Shown here in pieces: positions 36,375 through 51,537 of a stretch of 64,000 nucleotides of DNA. Under the pieces are notes generated by a model, which was not told the DNA's origin, searched no databases, and worked only from the letters and a program-made list of their open reading frames with translations. Both the position numbers and the translations under genes were made by a program. The DNA comes from Berberis thunbergii (taxonomy: Eukaryota > Streptophyta > Magnoliopsida > Ranunculales > Berberidaceae). How positions within the stretch are numbered: the first letter of the stretch is position 1; each line of letters begins with the position of its first letter. The stretch lies in the NCBI GenBank assembly GCA_003290165.1, contig QNQO01000222.1, positions 1 through 64,000 on the forward strand. The letters run 5' to 3'.

Positions 36375-36944
36375 TGATGATACATCAAAATAAATCGATC
36401 ATTACGGCCGTACACGTGACACGGAGACTCATCACGAGGATATAGAGTCAAGCCTATTGGGCCAGCTCATAAAGCCCAAGAAGAATAAAGCCAATTACAG
36501 AGGCTCAGACAAGGCTCGCCAATGAGGAGACGTAAACAGGGCCTAAATCCAATCCTAAACGAATCAAAATTCAAATCCAGGCCCCACACAAGTTCTCTCA
36601 TAAATAAGAGGAACTTTGCACCAAAAAAGAGTCGTGGAGGGAGTTACGCCTCCACGAATGCATCTCCATTAAGGAGAAGACTGTTACAGGAAACATCTCC
36701 TTCCGTTGCGCCTCACATACTTAAGTCATTTAGAGAATTAATCGCGACCATTATAAAAGGTAAATGGAACGTTCGACACAGGTATGCAACTTTAACTGAG
36801 TTTCATCCAGATTTACTTCCTTCTTCCGACAGAGTTGTTGACTTAAGCATCGAAGTGCCTTCGGCCTTCAAAAAGGTGGTCCTTGGCAGTCTAACGATTG
36901 TTTTGCAGGTCAAACTCACAGGAGGACAATTTTTGGACACATCA
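36375..36944 (+). mobile_element. Ty3/gypsy LTR (following aORF copy D)
   Basis: A 570-bp segment begins TGATGATACATC and ends GGACACATCA (TGATG...CATCA inverted ends), directly after the purine-rich agggagggagtagc. It shares the ends and the block gacttaagcatcgaagtg with the LTR at 6192-6846. The sequence ctcataaataagagg (~36597) is a probable TATA region. No paired LTR was found. Confidence 0.6.
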
Positions 36945-37600
36945 TGTCTAAAATTACCCATGTGCTTATCTACGGTAGTATCGTGTGAATTTACGGTATA
37001 ACTGTACGATTGGTACCCACCAATATAGATGTATTTCCATGACCCGGCTCTCGTTTTCACTTGATATATGATTGAATTCGCTCTATCTACAAGTTTGAGC
37101 TTTTAAAGAATTAGCAATTTATCAGTGGTGTCTTCATTATATAGTTTCAAAAATGCTAGAAAATCATGTTTTTGCAATCATATTTTGTAACCATGGTGAC
37201 ATGGCGTGATCTTAAAAGAATGATGAAATCCCCAAAAGTGTTTGTGTCTCAAGGTTGTAAAAAAAAATCCTCTAACGATGTCACATCATCTTGGTTATAG
37301 AAACTGATTGCAAAACCTGGTTCCCTGACCTCACTCATATACTTTAGGTTTGTTACAAGTCTATTACACGAGTTTTTCTAGGACATGGACTCTTTGAGCC
37401 TAAAAAATCAGTGTATTTCACCCGAAATTGGATCTATTAAATGGTGAAATCAGGCTTATGTAGCCGCGGTAATTGTGTGGGAAGTAAATGGAACTTCAAA
37501 GTGATTTTGTTAGGTAATTTAGAATAGTGAGAACAAAAATAGTATATAATAACAATATTTTGATGGCATTACTAAGTGAATGCTATTGAAAATGCTATCT
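36945..37600. other. Spacer; no gene recognised
   Basis: Flanking sequence after the LTR. From ~37530 it carries gctatt-type motifs that resemble CACTA subterminal repeats just outside the left terminus at 37603, so another truncated element may lie here. Confidence 0.3.
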
Positions 37601-37619
37601 ATCACTACAACAACAAAAA

Positions 37620-40260
37620 GGGGTTACCATAGCAATTTTATTTATTTTCATATGCTATTGGCAGACAAATGTTAAATGGTATGGCATTTGGCATTTGGCA
37701 TTTGGCATTTGAAGTGGATAGGCACCAACCAAATCGAGCCTTGGTCCCCCATTTTCTTCATTGGTCCTAATCAGCCGGAGCGAAAGCATTTATTTTCTCA
37801 GTTCGTGAATCTCTCCCCATTTCATCTGGTCTCTTATTTCTCCCTCTGTTCGTGAATCTCTCCCCCTCGCAACTCTCCATCCTATCTCACTTGAACTCAC
37901 TCTAGCACCAACTCGCTCTTCGATCAAAATGCATTTCCTTTGAATTCTATCTCTAATTGCTCTGTTTCTCTAACTTTATCCTAACAATGAAGATGTTTTG
38001 AAGGAAATCGAATCGAAGACCTAGAAGAGAATCTAAAAGAGGTGTAGCTGAGCTTCATTGATGACTATTTTTATTTCTAGATCTTTTGTGCTTCGTTTCA
38101 GATAATTTTCTTGAGTTCATCGATTTTCTAAGGTAAATGTATCAATCAACTCTCATTTTCTTTAGTTCATCTCGCTTTTGAAGATTTAGAGGAAAACCCT
38201 CCACTTCGAGTAGGAAAGATTACTAACATTGAGAATAAATATCTGAAAATCTATTGCTTAAGAACGAGTTGGAATACTATGGAACAATTTGACTTGAACA
38301 CCAGTTGTTTGATCAAATGCTTCAATTAATCTATCCCTTGATGAAAGAGTTTGAAAGATATGGAACATTTTGAAGTGAACGCTAGTTGTTTGATAAAATG
38401 CTTTAATTATGCATATACAAGTGGAGTTTATGCTCATTTTATCTCATACAAGTGGAGTTTATGCTCAGTTATGCATACAAGTGGAGTTTATTAGCTACAA
38501 ATCTCTGTTCATTTTATCTCATGTGTTTGTTGAATACTCAAAAGAAATTTCCGGATTTCCATTATTCTTGGGAAGTTTGTACCCTTTTTGTTCAATATGT
38601 AAACTACTATTGCAAGTGAAAATTTTGTTCCATTTTGACAAATTAGGGATTCAGTTGGAACGAGGGCTTAAAGCTTCTCTAATAGTAGATGCTTAGTTCA
38701 TATTTTGAGCGTTTTACCGAATCCTTGTTTGATCCCCTAATGCATGTTCATACTTCTAGTGTGCATTAGTTTCAGCTTTAGCATGTTTTTAACTGTACAA
38801 TACCTGGTGGCGAGCAACCGTTGAATCTTCATGCATGCATAAGCTATGAACGTGTTGTTGATGATCATTGGCTTCTTTGGATCAATGGGTGATGGATTAA
38901 TCTAAAATCTTCCTCTACTTTATGAATTTCCTTGCATTCGTTATGTTTACTTCCGTCCTTCAATATGCATGTTTGTTTCAAATAATCTTAATGATTTTCT
39001 TGGAAGTCAAAAATAGTTTTTTTTTTTTGCATACTTCGCTAAATGTCATTGCTAGGTGTCTAAGTTGTTCTGGTGAAGGTAACTTTAATAGAAGTTAGTT
39101 AAGCATTGCTTCAACAGTTTTGTTTCTAGGTTAGACTACTGACAGTGTTGAGAGTCGTTGTTGCCATTGCTAGACTGCTGAGAGTGTTAAGAGTCGTTGT
39201 TGCCATTGCTAGATGAAATGTTGACTGTTAGTATGGTCATCTTCATAAGTTTTCATGTTGTTTTTAGACATAGAAAGAAGACATTTTCAGCTCAAATTGC
39301 TCTTACCGTGTTAACACCTTCTGGCCTTGAAGAGACCTCCAAGCGATCCCTTTTGGGGTGGAAGGACGAGGTGGAAGACAAACAGGTTGAATCTCCCTTT
39401 TCAGGAACAAATAGAGGGTTTTGGTCACTTGTTCACATCGAATTATATTCAAGTAACTTCAAGTTTCAATCTTTCTTATTTTTCTTCAATGTTTGGTTTG
39501 TTCGTTGGATGCTTTTTTATGGTGTTTTTTTGTAGGTATCGGCATTTGATGTTGAATATTGTGTCTGGGAGAAATGATAACAAGGTTGAGTCCAATGAGA
39601 GCAAAAGGGCCACCGTGAATGAGCTCATTGAGCTTAAAAATTGTTCCTTGTGCTTGTTTTATGAGGTCAGTGACCAATTTATCATATTGTGTATATTATT
39701 GCGTACTGTGGGCATCTATCTTAGTACTAACTGGATTTTATCCGGCTGAAATAGTCAATAATATGATTCCATATGTTCAATGTTCATTGAGCATTCTTGT
39801 GTAAATGTTGCATCTATACAGATGTGTTGATCTAATTAGAGGTCTATATTATTGAGTACTATGGGCATCTATCTTAGTACTGACTGGATTTTATCTGGCT
39901 GAAATAGTCAATAATATGATTTTGTATGTTCAATGTCCATTGAGCATTCTTGTAGAAATGTTGCTTCTATACTTGTTTCAGGCTTAATTATGTTATTTTT
40001 GTCTATTATGTTCTAATATTTTTTGGACATGTTTCAGGCTTAATTATGTTATTATGGTCTATTATGTTTTAATATTTTTTGGTGCCTGGTTCAGATGTTT
40101 AATACAAAGAAATGCAGTCAGTTTTTTCAACCCATCAAGAAACGAAATTTTCTAAATTGTAATTCTTTGAATTCCCCAAAAATAGTCTTTGTTAGCAAAT
40201 TTTCCCTCAAAATAGTTTGTTTGGATCTCTCTTGGTGGTTCTAATGAGGTTCATTTCATG
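37620..40260. other. CACTA-like interior without identified gene
   Basis: A pyrimidine-rich stretch at ~37800-37930 resembles a 5' UTR. At ~39250-39390 an exon-like frame reads IALTVLTPSGLEETSKRSLL up to a donor-like cag|gt, and at 39538-39665 another open stretch ends at a gtcagtg donor. Neither is identifiable. A ~130-bp imperfect direct repeat (ggcatctatcttagtactaa at ~39710 and ~39864) lies further on. Confidence 0.35.
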
Positions 40261-40267
40261 ATTTCAG

Positions 40268-41326
40268 GGTATTAGCTATAAAAAGCTAGCAAATTTGCCA
40301 CCAATTTTTGACCTATGTGAGTATCAATTAACATCAACACTTACACTACAAGTTGTCTTATGTGTCTTTCCTTTTTTTTCTTTCAGCATTCTTAATGGGT
40401 TGTTTCTGAATTGGGTATTTGATGCACATTCCAGCTTTGTTCCACTAATCCTATGTCATTCTTGGAAGTTCAAGACATCTTGTTGTCGGTTCAGTCTCAA
40501 TTGCATCTCTAGTCATGGGTTTGATGTTGGAAGAGGCTGTTTCACCGGCTGGCAATCCAAAACTCTATCTGAAACTAGCCTTCACTTCCACCTTCTTTGT
40601 TGGTGTATTCCAATCTTCCTTGGGACTACTTAGGTAAGAAATCACCAAACTTGTTAAAACCATAATTAGCTACTTATCATAAAATAGTCATTTTTTACCA
40701 ATTCTACACAATCCACTTATAGTGTCCAATCAACCGAAACATCAATCATGTGGTTTTGAATTATTACTTTAATGCATTCAGAACAATGATAGTTTTTTAT
40801 TTGGATCTATTTACAGATTAGGCTTCATAATCGATTTCCTATCGAAGGCGACATTAATTGGGTTTATGACTGGGGCAGCGTAGTTGTGTCCTTGCAACAA
40901 TTGAAGGGATTACTTGGGACTACTCATTTTACAATCATGATGCAAATTGTTCCTGTAATTTCCTTTGTTTTCCAAAGAAACAAAACTAACTGAAACTTGA
41001 ACTTTTGTATCAGCATTCATCATAATTATTGATTTAATTTTTGTTAAATTTTGGTGTTTATGTGGTCTTGGCTGGCAAACAATTATGATGGAGTTGAGCT
41101 TCATAATCTTCTTACTCATAACAAGGCAAATTGTGTGTCCTTTCTAACTTATTTGGTTTGTTATCACGTTTTGTTACTTAATACACCTATTTCAAGTCAT
41201 AATAAGTGTTTATTTTCTCTTTATGTAGAGTATAAGGAAACCAAACCTATTTTGGGTTTCTGCAGCAGCTCCATTGACATGTGTAGTTTTATCAACTCTT
41301 ATAAGCTTCACTTTCAAATCTCAATG
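40268..41326 (+). pseudogene. SULTR3: Captured SULTR (sulfate transporter) fragment, four exons, frameshifted
   Basis: Exon pieces: 40268-40316 (GISYKKLANLPPI); ~40435-40633 (SRHLVVGSVSIASLVMG and LYLKLAFTSTFFVGVFQS); 40817-~40950 (LGFIIDFLSKATLIGFMTGA, then VVSLQQLKGLLGTTHFT after a one-base shift); and ~41229-41326 (LFWVSAAAPLTCVVLSTLIS). This is the membrane domain of plant proton/sulfate symporters, closest from memory to group 3. There are frameshifts at ~40465 and ~40880. The N-terminus, the later membrane segments and the STAS domain are missing, so it cannot transport sulfate. Confidence 0.85.
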
Positions 41327-41357
41327 TTAAAGCAATATCCTTCGATCATTAAAAGAA

Positions 41358-41450
41358 ATAGAAATAAAAATAAAAATAAAAATAAAAATAAAAAAAATAA
41401 AAAATAAAAAATAAAAAATAAAAAATAAAAAATAAAAAATAAAAAATTTG
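41358..41450 (+). repeat. A-rich microsatellite (aaaaat)n
   Basis: About fifteen copies of aaaaat/aaaaaat units in a row directly after the sulfate-transporter exon. Confidence 0.9.
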
Positions 41451-41550
41451 GTTGCTCAATTTGATGATATTGATTATTTGGTACTTTTTGGTTAAATAGA
41501 TAGAACATCTACAAAAGGGTTGGAATTCGCAATCACCTATCTAATTTTGG

Positions 41551-41785
41551 AATTCGCAATCACCTATCTGAAGTTGCAGTTCGTGACCCAAGGGAGTTTA
41601 AAACTATAGTTGATAAACTGCTTGAATTGTATGAAGATGTTGTTGCAGAAGTCAGTACAAGCAAAGATTCTAAAGAAGGGAAGAGTGTTAGCCAAGTTTG
41701 TAAATACTGGGATTTATTTAATTGGGTGAAGTTTGTAAATGATGTTGCTGAATTGACGAGGGCGCTTTATGTCCCTGCACTGTAG
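41551..41785 (+). pseudogene. Unidentified C-terminal coding fragment in the CACTA-like element
   Basis: An open frame ends in a stop (TAG at ~41783) with normal-looking protein composition: NHLSEVAVRDPREFKTIVDK, then LLELYEDVVAEV and DLFNWVKFVNDVAELTRALY. It is probably helical and soluble. The start lies after a short direct repeat (ttggaattcgcaatcaccta at ~41521 and ~41548). I do not recognise the family. It may be another captured gene, since the carrier is unrelated. Confidence 0.45.
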
Positions 41786-42587
41786 GTTGTATTTATTTTA
41801 TGTACATTGATTGAGTCTCATACTTCACATTGTTGTATATTGGTAAGTGGGGCATTTTTATGCCCTTGACTTGTTGGTATTGTTGTTTGATTTTAATCAA
41901 TTAAATAAAATAATTATACTTCTATTATTCATTTCAAATTTATAAAATTATTGTTACTAACATTATTATTTAATTATGTATGTATATTATTGTTAGTTAT
42001 TTAATTAACATTATTATTTAATTATGTATGTATATTATTGTTAGTTATTTAATTATTAATATTCATTTATTTAGATAACTATCATATCATAGCAGTTTAA
42101 AATATCATAACATACGCAAATTGCTATGTTGGGATATAGGATAGCATTTTAATAATGTCATGTCAAAAAGATAACATGGGCTATTATGACTTGCACTAAA
42201 TAAAAGGCCAATTTTGTTGTAGAGGCAAGACTTGAATCTCCATTTCTGTTGGCCATATCTAATAATGGTCTTCCTTGCAAACAACAAATTCACACATCTT
42301 TCCTAATTTTCTAAGTCAAAGATAGTTCAAAACTGAATTGGTGGATAATATGCATGGAGTTAATGTTGAATTGATCTCTAGCTTTTCAGCAGAGAAGGAT
42401 CGATTTCGAGTGGATAGTGTAAATACACAAAATCTTGAGGTTCCAGAATAAATTTGATCATTCATTCTTTTTATATGTCAACCTTCATTATGTTGCTTTC
42501 ACAAAAATAATGCAAGGGTGCACATTGGGTAAGTAAAGGAATGACTTAAACAATGATGAATGGAAACTCACTCATCTCACACAATTT

Positions 42588-42685
42588 TTTTTTATAGACG
42601 ATCGTGCCGCTAGTGGGTATAGAACTCAAGACGTGGGGGTTAAACCTCCATAGCCTTAACCATCCAATCAGGCTATTATTGGCTT
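42588..42685 (-). mobile_element. tRNA-derived SINE-like fragment
   Basis: On the minus strand the sequence has a tRNA-like half: tggatggttaaggc resembles Pol III box A, and gagttctataccc resembles box B (GGTTCGANNCC). It ends in a short A tract (tataaaaaaaa). No tRNA cloverleaf fits, so this is a SINE remnant rather than a tRNA gene. Confidence 0.4.
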
Positions 42686-47533
<4,848 letters not shown>

Positions 47534-47675
47534 ACATATTGTTCCCCTTTTAGGTGGATGATAGATGTACTTCAGAATAGAATACCACTCTAAATATCCA
47601 TTCACTATGATTATAGCGCCACGTAAACTACCATTGGCAGAAGTAGGCTGTAATACATATTAACTGTGTTATGAA

Positions 47676-50600
47676 TCAACTTTTCACCTTGGCGTCAGCA
47701 TATTTCTTCTGTTGAGCATTCATCTTCATCAGGGATCTGACTGCATCTTGCATTGATGGTCTCGTGTCTGGGACAAATTGTGTGCAACAGAGAGCCAAAT
47801 CGAGAAGTTCCACTGCCTTTAGTTTTTCGTCTTCTGTCCAAAAACTGATCTCTTCTTCATCAAGGAAACAAAAGGGGCAGCATTTTTCACGTGTCTGCAA
47901 GTTGCCCTTCACCCAAGCCACAATATCTAGGCCATCTTCGAAGCTGGGGTCCACAGGCATTCTTCTGCAAAGAAGCTCTAGTAAAATAACTCCGTAGCTG
48001 TACACATCACATTTCTCTGTCAACCGAGTCGAATGGCCATTTTCTAATTTGAAAAAATAGGAAAAACATTAGAACATCAAGCTTCCAACTCAAACAATAG
48101 CAGCTAGCTTAAAAACTGCTTTCGGTGAAACTCTCACAAACCTGAAGCTATGTAGCCGAGCGTGCCAACAATAGAAGACTGAGAAAAGCTTTCATCTGGG
48201 TCACTGACCAACTTAGCCATTCCGAAATCATTAACCCAGGGCTCCATATCAGAAACCATCAAAACATTTTCTGACTTAACATCTATGTGAACAATTTGAG
48301 GCACACAATCATGATGAAGATACGAGAGGCCTTGAGCAATACCCAGAGCAATACGATGCCGAGCATCCCATTCCAAAGTCGTACGAGATTCACTGCTGTG
48401 CAGAATACCAAATAGAGTCCCATCAGGCATGTACTCGCTAACTATCAGAACAGACCAGTTCCATGTTTGATACAATAACACACCATTTTTACCAAATTAC
48501 GGTGCCTCACCATACTTAAGAGTCCTCATCTCTTGGCAGAAGCTCAGTTCAGATAAATCCAATTTCTTAGCCCAGCTTTTACTAGAGTTGATAGACTCCG
48601 TACGATAAAAGGTCCCGTGCCTTCCCTTCCCGATCACGTACTTGTCACTTAAGCCCTCAGTCGCTTGCATTATATCTTCATACTTCGGGTCTTCGGGTAA
48701 GTCTTCAGTTGTCGATTTAATATCATGAATCATAGAATGCAACCTGGCCCAATCCCTTCGAAGAACGTTATCAACTAGCCAATAAACCACATAGCACATA
48801 GCACAGTCCCAGTAGACAGACAACTACACCAACTATTGTGAGCCACAGAAACTTGTTTGGATGTTTCCTGGCCTGTCCACAATATTCAATTGCACACAAC
48901 TCTGGGTTCCCAAGAAACGTCTCCTCAAAGGAGCCCTTATTTGTATCCAAGCTGACGGAAGCTTGTCAACACTACAACAAATTGGCATTTTTGTAACAAT
49001 CTTCAAAACAATATCATTTTTGAAGTGTAACAATCCATCTAACAATTTTACACATTTTCACAAACAAAATGATACAGTAATTGTATCACCATGAAGAGTA
49101 TGGTTATAAAATTGATACTATTTATGGTCATCCAACTTATTGTATCATTTTTTTTGTTATTGTTTTTCATTTTTTTGACTAAATTTAGTTTTGACTTGAA
49201 ATTGTTTGGTGAATTGTAACATCTCAAAAGTGATACTGTTTTGAGAGTTGTTACAAAAGTACCAATTTGGTGCAGTGCAAAGAGATCATTGAATGAAATA
49301 TTCACGAGAAAAAGAGAGACCATGTTATTCAGTTCTGACGATATCTCACCTGATAATCTATTGCTAGATAGATCAAGAGCCTGCAACTGATCTAGGTTGC
49401 TCAGGCAATCCGGAACCCGTCCAATCAGCATATTACTGCTTAGATTCAAAACAGAGGAAAAATGTTGTAAATTACCAAGACTACAAGGAATTGCACCGTG
49501 TAGCATGTTGCCCCCAAGCTGCAATTTAATGAGATTCTGGACAGAAGTAAATGAATCAGGGTTAGTCCCATTAAATTCATTTTCTTGAAGGAGCAGGCTT
49601 TGCAAGTCTGCGAGATTCAAAACCTCAAAGGAATACTTCCTGAGAGATGATTCCTACTAAGATCCAACTTTATCAACTTTGCACACTTGCCTAACTCGGT
49701 GGGTACGCTTCCTGTCAATCTGTTTGAAGAAATTCTTAGAATATGCATATTTTCAAGCTTTCCAAACTCAGGAGGTATAGACCCAGATAACTGATTATCA
49801 GAGATGTCAAGCATTGAAAGGTTACTCCATGATCCAAGTACTGGTGGTATGTCTCCTCTAAGTAAATTACCATGCAAATCCAAGAAAGAAATCCCATGGT
49901 TTTGATCCAAGTAATCTGGTATGGTTCCATGCAGAAGATTGTTCCTAAGAATCACCCTCCTAAGCGACACACAACGCCCAATTTCAACAGGAAAACTACC
50001 ATTAAAATGGTTATTTCCAAGGGCCAAAACGGAGAGGTTATTGGCAGCACATAGACCAGAAGGAATTGACCAGAAAGCCAATTCCCACTCAAATCTAATT
50101 TGACTAAACGAGGAAATGTGTTCTTCCCAAGCTCAGATGGTACTTCTCCAATGAGGTCATTATAAGCCAAAGACAGAAATGTGAGATTGCTTAACTGGGT
50201 GATCTCCACGGGAATCTGACCAGTCAAGCTGTTGTTATACAATGCCAGCTGAGCAAGATTGCTCAGCCTTCCTATGTTTCGAGGAATATGACCTTCAAGA
50301 TGATTGTTGAACAAGAACTGCACCTCAAGACACTCAAGCTGACAGATCTCCGATGGTATGAACCCTTCAATAAAATTATTTTGAAGCCTAAGATCAACCA
50401 AAGAACTACAGTACCTAAGCTCAAGAGGTAATGTGCCATTAAGCATGTTATCAGGAAGAAGCAGAGAGCTTAGACTCTTAAGACTTCCTATTGACCGAGG
50501 AATCCCACCCACCAAAAAATTCCCAGAAAGGGAGATCACCGTTATCCCTTGACATCGACTGATTGCTTCAGACAGTGCCCTTGAATTTGTTCTCAAATTT

Positions 50601-51537
50601 TCAAGACCCCATAGAGTATCTGGCATTTCCCCAACTAGCTCATTTGAATCAAGATATAAGATTTCAAGCTTGGAAAGACGGACAAACATCTCTTGAGGAA
50701 TAATTCCTCCAAAACCATTATTAGAGGCAAAGAATGTTGTAAGGTTGCCACAGTTGCCCAAACTAGGAGGTAAAGTTCCAGACAACACATTCTCATGTAT
50801 CCAGAGATCCATTATTGAACAGAAACGTGGAAAACTCAGTAATGTCCCAGTGAGATTATAAGTGTTCAGATGCAAGTACTTCAAATTCGACAAGGAAAAA
50901 TCTTTCTTGGAATCTCACCACTCAAGTAATTATTATACAACCCAAGATATTTGAGGTCAGCTAAGAGAGTTACCTGAGGAGGAATCTGACCAGTAAGGAA
51001 ATTGTCCCCCAAGTCGACTTTTACAAATCTCTTGGATAGGAAAAGCTCGGGAGGTATTGGTCCTTGGAAGCGTTGTTGTTGAGGAAAAGTGTATGAAGCT
51101 GGCTGCAGTTTCCGAACACTTAGAGGGATTGGACCTGTAAAATGGTTGCTGCTGAGATCAATAGAGACTAAATGGTTGAGACTGCAGATACCGGATATTC
51201 CAGAGTTGTTCAAGATACCATCAAGTCCAAAACCAGAGAGATTCAATGATTTAACTCTGTAACCACTGCCAGAGTAGCATGAAACTCCAGACCATTGGCA
51301 TGGGGAAGAAGAATTCCAGACCAACTGTTGTTGAGACGATTCTGGCAAACTTTGATGGAAGTGGAGAAGAAAAATGGCTGAAGGAGGTATTGAAGTTGAT
51401 GAACTTAGACAAGTTAAGATAGAAAGAATCAAAACATACGGCAAGAACATGGTTGCTTGGGCAGTGAAATGGGGATCCATCTTCTTCTGGGTTTTGTGTG
51501 TGGGTTCAATCCATGGAAGTAAACTCGTTGTCAACAA
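47676..51537 (-). pseudogene. LRR receptor-like kinase pseudogene (subfamily XI-like) with a MITE in an exon
   Basis: Intact relatives are plasma-membrane receptors with a signal peptide, ~20+ LRRs, one membrane helix and a Ser/Thr kinase. Here the order is kept: leader (FLPYVLILSILTCLSSS), LRRNT cap (SSPCQWSGVSC), LRRs (~51200-49300), helix (~48860-48800), kinase (~48640-47680). Kinase defects: the VAIK-type motif reads WAKKLDL with no Val; HRD is HID; APE is ASE; DFG is kept (DFGMAKL). One intron (~48045-48140) has a good donor and acceptor. At least eight frameshifts lie near 51110, 51070, 50890, 50075, 49622, 48940, 48800, 48510 and 48440. A 308-bp MITE interrupts the exon at 48970-49277. 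Start could be 51537 or MDPHF at 51480. It converges on the GH9 gene 140 bp away. Confidence 0.9.
48970..49277. mobile_element. CACTA-type MITE, 308 bp, inserted in the LRR-kinase exon
   Basis: Ends cactacaacaaattggcatt and, inverted, cactgcaccaaattggtact form ~30-bp imperfect terminal repeats (both continue ttttgtaac...). Flanking triplets are identical (caa at 48967-48969 and at 49278-49280). With the element and one triplet removed, the receptor frame reads NDLFDKLPSAW, the expected end of the LRR region, so the insertion site is proven. Confidence 0.9.

Larger units (their letters stand above)
37603..42224 (+). mobile_element. CACTA-like, gene-carrying transposon, 4.6 kb
   Basis: Left end CACTACAACAACAAAAAGGG with tagcaatttt / tgctattgg motifs behind it. 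Right end reads ccaattttgttgtagag, whose complement CTCTACAACAAAATTGG is a CACTACAAC terminus with one changed base, preceded by catagc / gctatg / tagcatttt motifs. Flanking triplets (tat, gca) do not match, so the TSD is lost or the limits are slightly wrong. Inside, on the plus strand, are sulfate-transporter exons and an unidentified C-terminal coding piece. Confidence 0.6.

Noticed and set aside
41314..41508. ORF across the aaaaat microsatellite
   Set aside because: Encodes Phe/Leu/Ile/Tyr repeats arising from the simple repeat.
42588..42685. tRNA gene
   Set aside because: Only box A/B-like sequences plus an A tail; no cloverleaf or anticodon arm fits, so recorded as SINE-like.
47676..51537. 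A functional receptor kinase broken only by sequencing indels
   Set aside because: A MITE with a target duplication sits in an exon and catalytic residues are changed, while flanking genes show no indels. Pseudogene is the simpler view.
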